NCBI GenBank assembly: GCA_935421135.1
Contig: OW285197.1
Span: forward strand, 10,939,223 to 11,003,222
Length of the DNA: 64,000 nucleotides
Source of the DNA: Bugulina stolonifera
Lineage: Eukaryota; Bryozoa; Gymnolaemata; Cheilostomatida; Bugulidae
Reading direction: 5' to 3'
In this document: in pieces, positions 59,164 to 64,000 of the stretch
Numbering within the stretch: position 1 is the stretch's first letter
How the letters are laid out: every line of letters starts with the position of its first letter
Notes under the pieces: generated by a model
What the model saw: only the letters and a program-made list of their open reading frames with translations
Told to the model about the DNA's origin: nothing
Database searches by the model: none
Position numbers and translations under genes: made by a program

Positions 59164-61278
59164 TTAGATCTGTCCATTACGTCGTCTACATCTGAGTCGC
59201 TGCCTACGAGTTCTTCTATTATCACAGTTCACTCCTCCATTTGCAGTGCTGGGACACGGCTACAGAGAGTGCGGATAATATCAGTAATAATGCTAAAGTA
59301 CACATACAGTTTTAGACTATTGTAAAAGGTACCATGGTATAAAGGAGACAGATTAACTTTTAGTGTCAATATTAATTTGAGTTATGAATGCTTTGATAGA
59401 TGCGTGTATGTAGAGAATCAATAGTGAACTTTGTTTATGAAGGCTAAAATAAACTCACTGCTTCTTCACATGCAGCATTGATCTCTGTGAGAGTGCCAGA
59501 AGGACAGGAAGAGCTGCACGTTCTCCTAACAGATCGTATCCCAGTACCACAAGTTCTACTGCAAACTCCAGGAATAAACTGACTGCATGTGCAACTTCCA
59601 GAACCTGGTCCTGACCCTTGGAATGAATTTCCAATTGTAGCTGGAGTAGGAGTTATGCATGGCTGCAACAAGTAAAGTTAGAAATGAATGATGCAATTCT
59701 AACAATTTTTTAAATCCTTGATGTTAAAGACATGAAAAGGTAACATAAATTTTGAGCTGCTAGAAAATGCAATAAGTAAACAATAATCTGGTAAAACAAA
59801 ATGATAGAAAAATTGTTTAGATAAACACTTACTGTAAGGGCACATGGGGAGGTCGTGATTATTGGATCATTTTCTGGACAGTTTTCACAGGTTCTAACAC
59901 GTATTTGAAGTCCATTGCCACACGTTCCAATACAGGATCCAATATTACTCCATTCAGCGCAACGGCAGAAACTGGCTACTTCTGGAGGTATGACAGTGCT
60001 ACTGCCACCAGATGGAGCCACAAGTGTTATGGTAGAAGTTGACGAAGGATTGGTTGGTGGGCACTAAAGTAATTATAAATCATCATAGAGCATCTTCAGA
60101 TTATGATGTTTTCAAGTTATTTCCATTTGCATCTGCTATGAACGTGTGAAAGAAATATATCTTAGTCACAGGACAGTAATATTATTAGTATCACATAAGA
60201 AGTAAAAGTCTCAGTATGGTTAAACACCAGACTTACGATTGGCTCTGTACAGCTCCGTCTTTCTATGTTGTGGAACAGGTTTGTATTACACGCTGATGGT
60301 GTTGCGGTAGATACTGGAGCACATTCTCTGGTTCTTGTAGATCTACCTGTTCCACATGTTACACTACAACCTCCCCAGTTAGACCACCCACCACACTGGC
60401 AGCCATATGTGGCAGCATCAAAGCATGTGGACTAAAAGTATATAATGCTGTTACAAGTGTATAGAGACTAGAGGCTAGATGGACTTCTGTTCAAGCACTA
60501 ATCTTCTGATAATAATTAAGATACAATGTACACGTGCATGGTGTATACAATGTACTTGCAGTACGAATTGTATAGTCATTGCAAGATAGATTTATCGTGC
60601 AAAGACCAATAATATGCATAGCATGATTAAGACTAGAGGTAAAAAACTAAAAAATCGATTAGATTACCAAATATGCAGGCTAAAACAGTCTTGTTGTAGG
60701 ATTTTACTAGCCACGCCTACTTACCAAATCTCCACAAGTTTGTGTATCAGTTATAGAGTTACATGTAGCACCTGCTGCAATAGCAGAGCATGCCTTAGTT
60801 CTAACTCTGCTCCCACCATAACAGTTTGTGGAGCAGGCTGACCACCCACTCCAGTTTGTACTACAGCTGCACCCTGCGCAAGCCCCTTCTCCTGCGTTAC
60901 AGGCCACTGTACCAACTCTTACTCCACAGCCTAGATCTGCAGATCCTATGCAGGTTCTAGTCCTAGTACGGGTGCAGGAGCTACTGCAGGTAGTCCAGGC
61001 ACCCCAAGATAGGCATGTGCAGGTACCTACAGGTGTTAAGTGGCATTAGGCTAAAGATATTAAGCTAGCACAGTTTTCTTCTTATATAAAAATTGATGCT
61101 TAGAGATGCGCATGTTTCTGAATTACAAGTTTGCTTGATAGAAAGTGTAATCTGTGGCAAATAAAAACAGTTGATTATAAACTTACATGGCGATACAGGA
61201 AATGTCCACTTCAGCTGTTGAGGTCGCTTTGGGTGACAGTCATTCGGTCCACCAAATACACACGACGCTATGACAGTA
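59164..61278 (-). CDS. TSP1-repeat protein paralogue, 5' truncated at a sequence junction
   Basis: Exons on the minus strand: (61278)-61187, 61026-60725, 60431-60237, 60063-59833, 59662-59459 and 59259-59164 (stop). Splice sites, phases and exon lengths match the gene at 13927-17730, except that the fifth-repeat exon here is 6 bp longer and reads G-T-L-T-E-I-N-A-A-C-E-E-A. All five TSP1 repeats and the Arg-rich tail (R-R-T-R-R-Q-R-L-R-C-R-R-R) are open, and no internal stop was seen. The exon equivalent to 15324-15458 breaks off at about 61278, where similarity to the paralogue ends and GC-rich foreign sequence begins. The upstream exons are absent. Either a mobile element split the gene or the assembly joins unrelated sequence. 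Poly(A) signal words lie near 59060-59090. Confidence 0.82.
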
Positions 61279-61885
61279 GTAGTATAGTCAGTGCAGATCT
61301 ACACAGACACCCGGCCCTTTCCGCGTCGTATTAGCCCTAGATCCAAAAACTCCCCGGGCGGACGACCACCCCACCCGTCCTCTCGCCCCTCCTCTCCCCT
61401 AAACCTCACTCTATGTGCAAAGCCCTAGAACCTACTCCCCCCCATCGCGGGTGGGGTTTCAAAAACCTCATCGGCTGTTCCGCGGAACCCAGTCTAAAGA
61501 GCAAACCCCTCGCCCCATCCCACGGCTCGGGCGAGGGGGCGCGCGCGTACGCGCGCGCCCCCCCCGCCCCGCGAACCCCACCCGTCCTCCCTCCACCCGT
61601 CCCCGCCCCTCCCCACCCCTCCCCACCCCAAACCCCTCCGCCTCGCCCTCCGCCTCGCGGCGGTTCTCGTTCGCGAGTCCAGCCGTGGTCCCACGCCGCC
61701 CTCCCCCCGCCCATCCCCCGCCCCTCCCCCGCCCTCCCGCCCCAACGACCCGTCGCGACCCTCGCGGGCGGACCGTCGGCTGGAGTAGGGTGAAGCGAAG
61801 GAAAATACGGGTTAGAGTAATGATAGGCTACACCCGTGCGGAGTGCCCGTGCAGAGTTTACGACGCTGACTATACTACTATAAAA
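61275..61885. other. GC-rich, C-strand-biased segment bounded by a short inverted repeat
   Basis: AGTAGTAGTATAGTCAG at the left end is mirrored by CTGACTATACTACTA at 61866-61880. Between them the sequence is extremely C-rich on the top strand, with a GCGCGCGCGTACGCGCGCGC palindrome-like core near 61538. Open frames in several registers arise from the composition and are not supported. The AG start would fit a Polinton-type terminus. No 6-bp target duplication can be tested because the other end lies outside the window. Confidence 0.45.
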
Positions 61886-61891
61886 AACTTA

Positions 61892-62122
61892 CCGAGTGGT
61901 GGTGGTGGTGCTTCCGGATGATTTCTTCGCCGGGGACTGTTGAGACTGAACTGGTCGGGGTGACACCGCACTCGCGCGCTCCTCCGTTCGAGCGCCCCCG
62001 GACCTTCGATGAAAGACTCGCGTCTTAACCCTCATTTTCCCCGGACCCTCCCCTAGGGGAATCGCCCGTCCCCGTGACGAGCGGCGAGAGAAAGTGAAGG
62101 CGGTGGCTCTTCCGCGCTTCAA
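61892..62122 (-). CDS. Possible basic-protein exon in the GC-rich region
   Basis: The minus-strand frame ends at an excellent donor (CG/GTAAGT, at 61891). It encodes a basic, Ser/Thr-rich stretch (F-T-F-S-R-R-S-S-R-G-R-A, then K-M-R-V-K-T-R-V-F-H-R-R). It lies downstream of the DNA polymerase gene in the same orientation. I recognise no domain. GC-rich composition inflates open frames, so this is weak. Confidence 0.25.
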
Positions 62123-62227
62123 ACCGTAGACTTCGCGAGGAGGTTAGCCGACGACATCATCGCTCGGAGGGGTAGAAATAGAAATAGATAAACGGGATAG
62201 ATGGATGCTTGTCTTCTCATCGCCATC

Positions 62228-62228
62228 G

Positions 62229-62288
<60 letters not shown>
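62228..62288. repeat. (ATC)n microsatellite
   Basis: About 20 uninterrupted ATC units. The Met run on the minus strand here is an artefact of the repeat. Confidence 0.95.
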
Positions 62289-62290
<2 letters not shown>

Positions 62291-62725
62291 CAAATAGACC
62301 CGCCTCTACGATGATGTCGTTGACTCGCCACCAATTTCTTTGACCACCGCGTCCACTTTCCCCCGGGTAGCAAACTCCGATAGGGAGAGAGCGCATCGTG
62401 CGCGTGCGATGTCACCCCCCACCTACGAATGAAGACAATAGAAGAAATGTGAACTGATAAGGGGTGAGTATGAGCGGAAGCTGCGCTAGTATCGTCTACC
62501 CCTTTGGTTTGGAGAGGTAAATGGTTTTTAATGTATTAGCTAGTGTTTTATTGCTCGGTTTTAAGGCTACAACCGGTAAACCCTCCGTTTTGAGGACGGA
62601 GACCCCTTACAATAGAGAGTGAATGTGAAAAAAATTATACGGGTATATGTACAAGGGTTATGATGCACTATTCGTTTACTCTCCAATTTATCGAATGAAG
62701 TAGTCTCATCTCCGAGAAATCAGTA

Positions 62726-64000
62726 CTAGCATTCTATAGGACTCGTACTCACCCCGTCTTCTGCAACCTTCCGCTTACCATAGAAGTAGGTGAGTCCGGT
62801 CTTTAGCTGGGTGTAGCTATACGTTTGGTTTCCTCTTCTGATAAAACCCCGATTGTCCCCTCTCACCGACTCCCCTGTCCTGAGCACGGAGAGGAACTTC
62901 TCTTTGGTTAGGGCGTTTCCTCTTTTGTTTAGTCCTTTGCTGCTATACTTGCTATCACCATCAGCGGACCAGCAAAAGTATGTTTTTGAGTTGAGCGCGA
63001 TGACCCCCTCTCCCCGAAACTCCTCCTTAAACAGGCCGGGGGTTCGTGTTTCGTATCGTTGCACCTTCTCACAACATTCCCTCATCTCCCACTCTTGACC
63101 AAGCACCTTGGTCGTGATAAAGTCTTCCTTGTGCCTATCGCAGAAGGGTCTGGGAAACCATCTACCATATTCTCTGTAGAACTCTTCTTTTTTATCTTTT
63201 CGGATGACCTCATCTATACTACGAGCACTCAGAGCCATGTAAGCGCTATCCGTGTCCATTTCTACGTACTCAAAGTCCTCTCTGCTGACGAATCTGTGAA
63301 AATAAAACGGACGGGTTGTAGGGGGGGGGGGGGGGGGGGGGGTTGGGGTTGACACCAAAGAATAAATAGAGAAGGATTTGATAAAATCTTTGTATAGTCT
63401 AGTTCTACTTACCTATCCATAAAGTCGTAGTAGAATTCTAGCATTCTCAACTTGGCTCTCTGGAGGATAACGAATCCTACGACAGATGGAACATCCATTC
63501 GAATCTAAAAGAAAGAAAGAGAGAGAGAGAGTTTACCCTACCACTCAGAAAAAGTTTCGTCAAATCAAGAATCAAAATAAAAAAAAGATTGTCAACACTT
63601 GCCTTTTTCTTGTGAAGCTCTATCTCAAAGTAGTTTTCATCAACTTCGTTTAGACTAGAAAAGTGCCTACTCCTCACTTTGACAGCCGCCTCCTCTACTG
63701 TCTCCACATACTTGACAGTCTTATGTTTCTCTTTATTTGTTATGGTCTTTCCGTAGGCTGAATTCCCAACGAGCTTGCTGGTGCTGGCCAAGAGGGCCAG
63801 GTCGGGGTTCACATCCCCACCTCTTCTTGCGTCTGAGACCGAAGAACCAAAGTCTTTGTAGATGGCTCGTGGGATAAAGTGAACAAACTGATAGATCCTG
63901 GTAATTATCAAACCTTGATCTAGATACCATCTAGCCAGATCGGAGAGTAGTGTGATTCGCTCGCCAAAAAGACTCCCCACGAGCATTCGCTGAGGTCTCT
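62726..64000 (-). CDS. Protein-primed family B DNA polymerase (Polinton/Maverick type), 3' part
   Basis: Partial; the gene enters from beyond the window. Exons: (64000)-63603, 63504-63413 and 63293-62726 (stop TAG). Motif B is K-L-V-G-N-S-A-Y-G-K-T, followed by K-K-K / I-R-M-D-V-P and A-K-L-R-M-L-E-F-Y-Y-D-F-M. Catalytic motif C is E-M-D-T-D-S-A-Y-M-A-L. The end G-L-T-Y-F-Y-G-K-R-K-V, then E-D-G-V-S-T, is the usual C terminus, so the reading stops at 62726 and does not splice at the GTGAGT there. The first intron has a GC donor (AAG/GCAAGT); the second is GT-AG and contains a 22-G run (63321-63342). The family replicates Polinton/Maverick elements, linear plasmids and related viruses by protein priming. 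The visible catalytic residues are intact. Flanking GC content is far above the rest of the window. Confidence 0.85.
63321..63342. repeat. 22-G homopolymer
   Basis: An uninterrupted G run on the top strand inside the second DNA polymerase intron, 28 bp from the acceptor. On the transcript it forms part of a C-rich tract. Confidence 0.95.

Noticed and set aside
61406..61921. Overlapping Pro/Arg/Gly-rich frames on both strands
   Set aside because: Low stop-codon density in extremely GC-rich DNA; no domain, and all registers are similarly open.
62119..62415. Minus-strand frame with a poly-Met run
   Set aside because: Generated by the (ATC)n microsatellite.
62751..62756. GTGAGT donor at the end of the DNA polymerase gene
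   Set aside because: Reading through gives E-D-G-V-S-T and a stop, the usual C terminus of this polymerase family, so splicing there is unnecessary.

Overview
The window looks like nuclear DNA of an AT-rich invertebrate animal, most likely a sponge or another early-branching marine metazoan. Genes are split by spliceosomal GT-AG introns of about 200 bp to several kb. Recognisable products are animal types: rhodopsin-class GPCRs and thrombospondin type 1 (TSP1) repeat proteins. An LTR element carries a primer site matching an animal tRNA-Leu 3' end. The species assignment is inference; the sequence does not name it.

Layout. 1-3060 is AT-rich with no gene I can support. 3301-5938 and 6431-10681 are two copies of one tandem segmental duplication, each with a two-exon minus-strand gene of an unrecognised family; copy B also gained a foldback transposon, a LINE fragment, a minisatellite and a possible SINE. 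13927-17730 (+) encodes a secreted-type protein with five TSP1 repeats and an arginine-rich tail. 18930-19400 is an alternating purine/pyrimidine satellite. 20769-25470 is a small secreted cysteine-rich peptide gene broken by a 3.7 kb hAT-type transposon. 26446-27012 is an array of about 71 copies of GGGGGTAA. 29125-32540 is a repeat cluster holding a solo LTR and a perfect 37-bp hairpin. 33501-34310 (+) is a third member of the unrecognised gene family. 36742-47055 and 51150-56909 are two paralogous GPCR genes with matching intron positions; a complete 5.1 kb LTR retrotransposon sits in an intron of the first. 59164-61278 (-) is a 5'-truncated inverted paralogue of the TSP1 gene. From about 61279 the DNA changes abruptly to GC-rich sequence with the 3' part of a protein-primed family B DNA polymerase gene, as in Polinton/Maverick elements.

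The host genes are not an operon or pathway. They are local duplicate pairs or triplets: the unknown two-exon family (three), the GPCRs (two) and the TSP1 proteins (two). Mobile DNA explains much of the rest. The most notable mobile element is the LTR retrotransposon at 40964-46074. It has a single intact 1145-codon Gag-like frame, no pol, LTRs with no difference I could find, and a two-part zinc-finger-like cluster in place of the usual CCHC knuckle.
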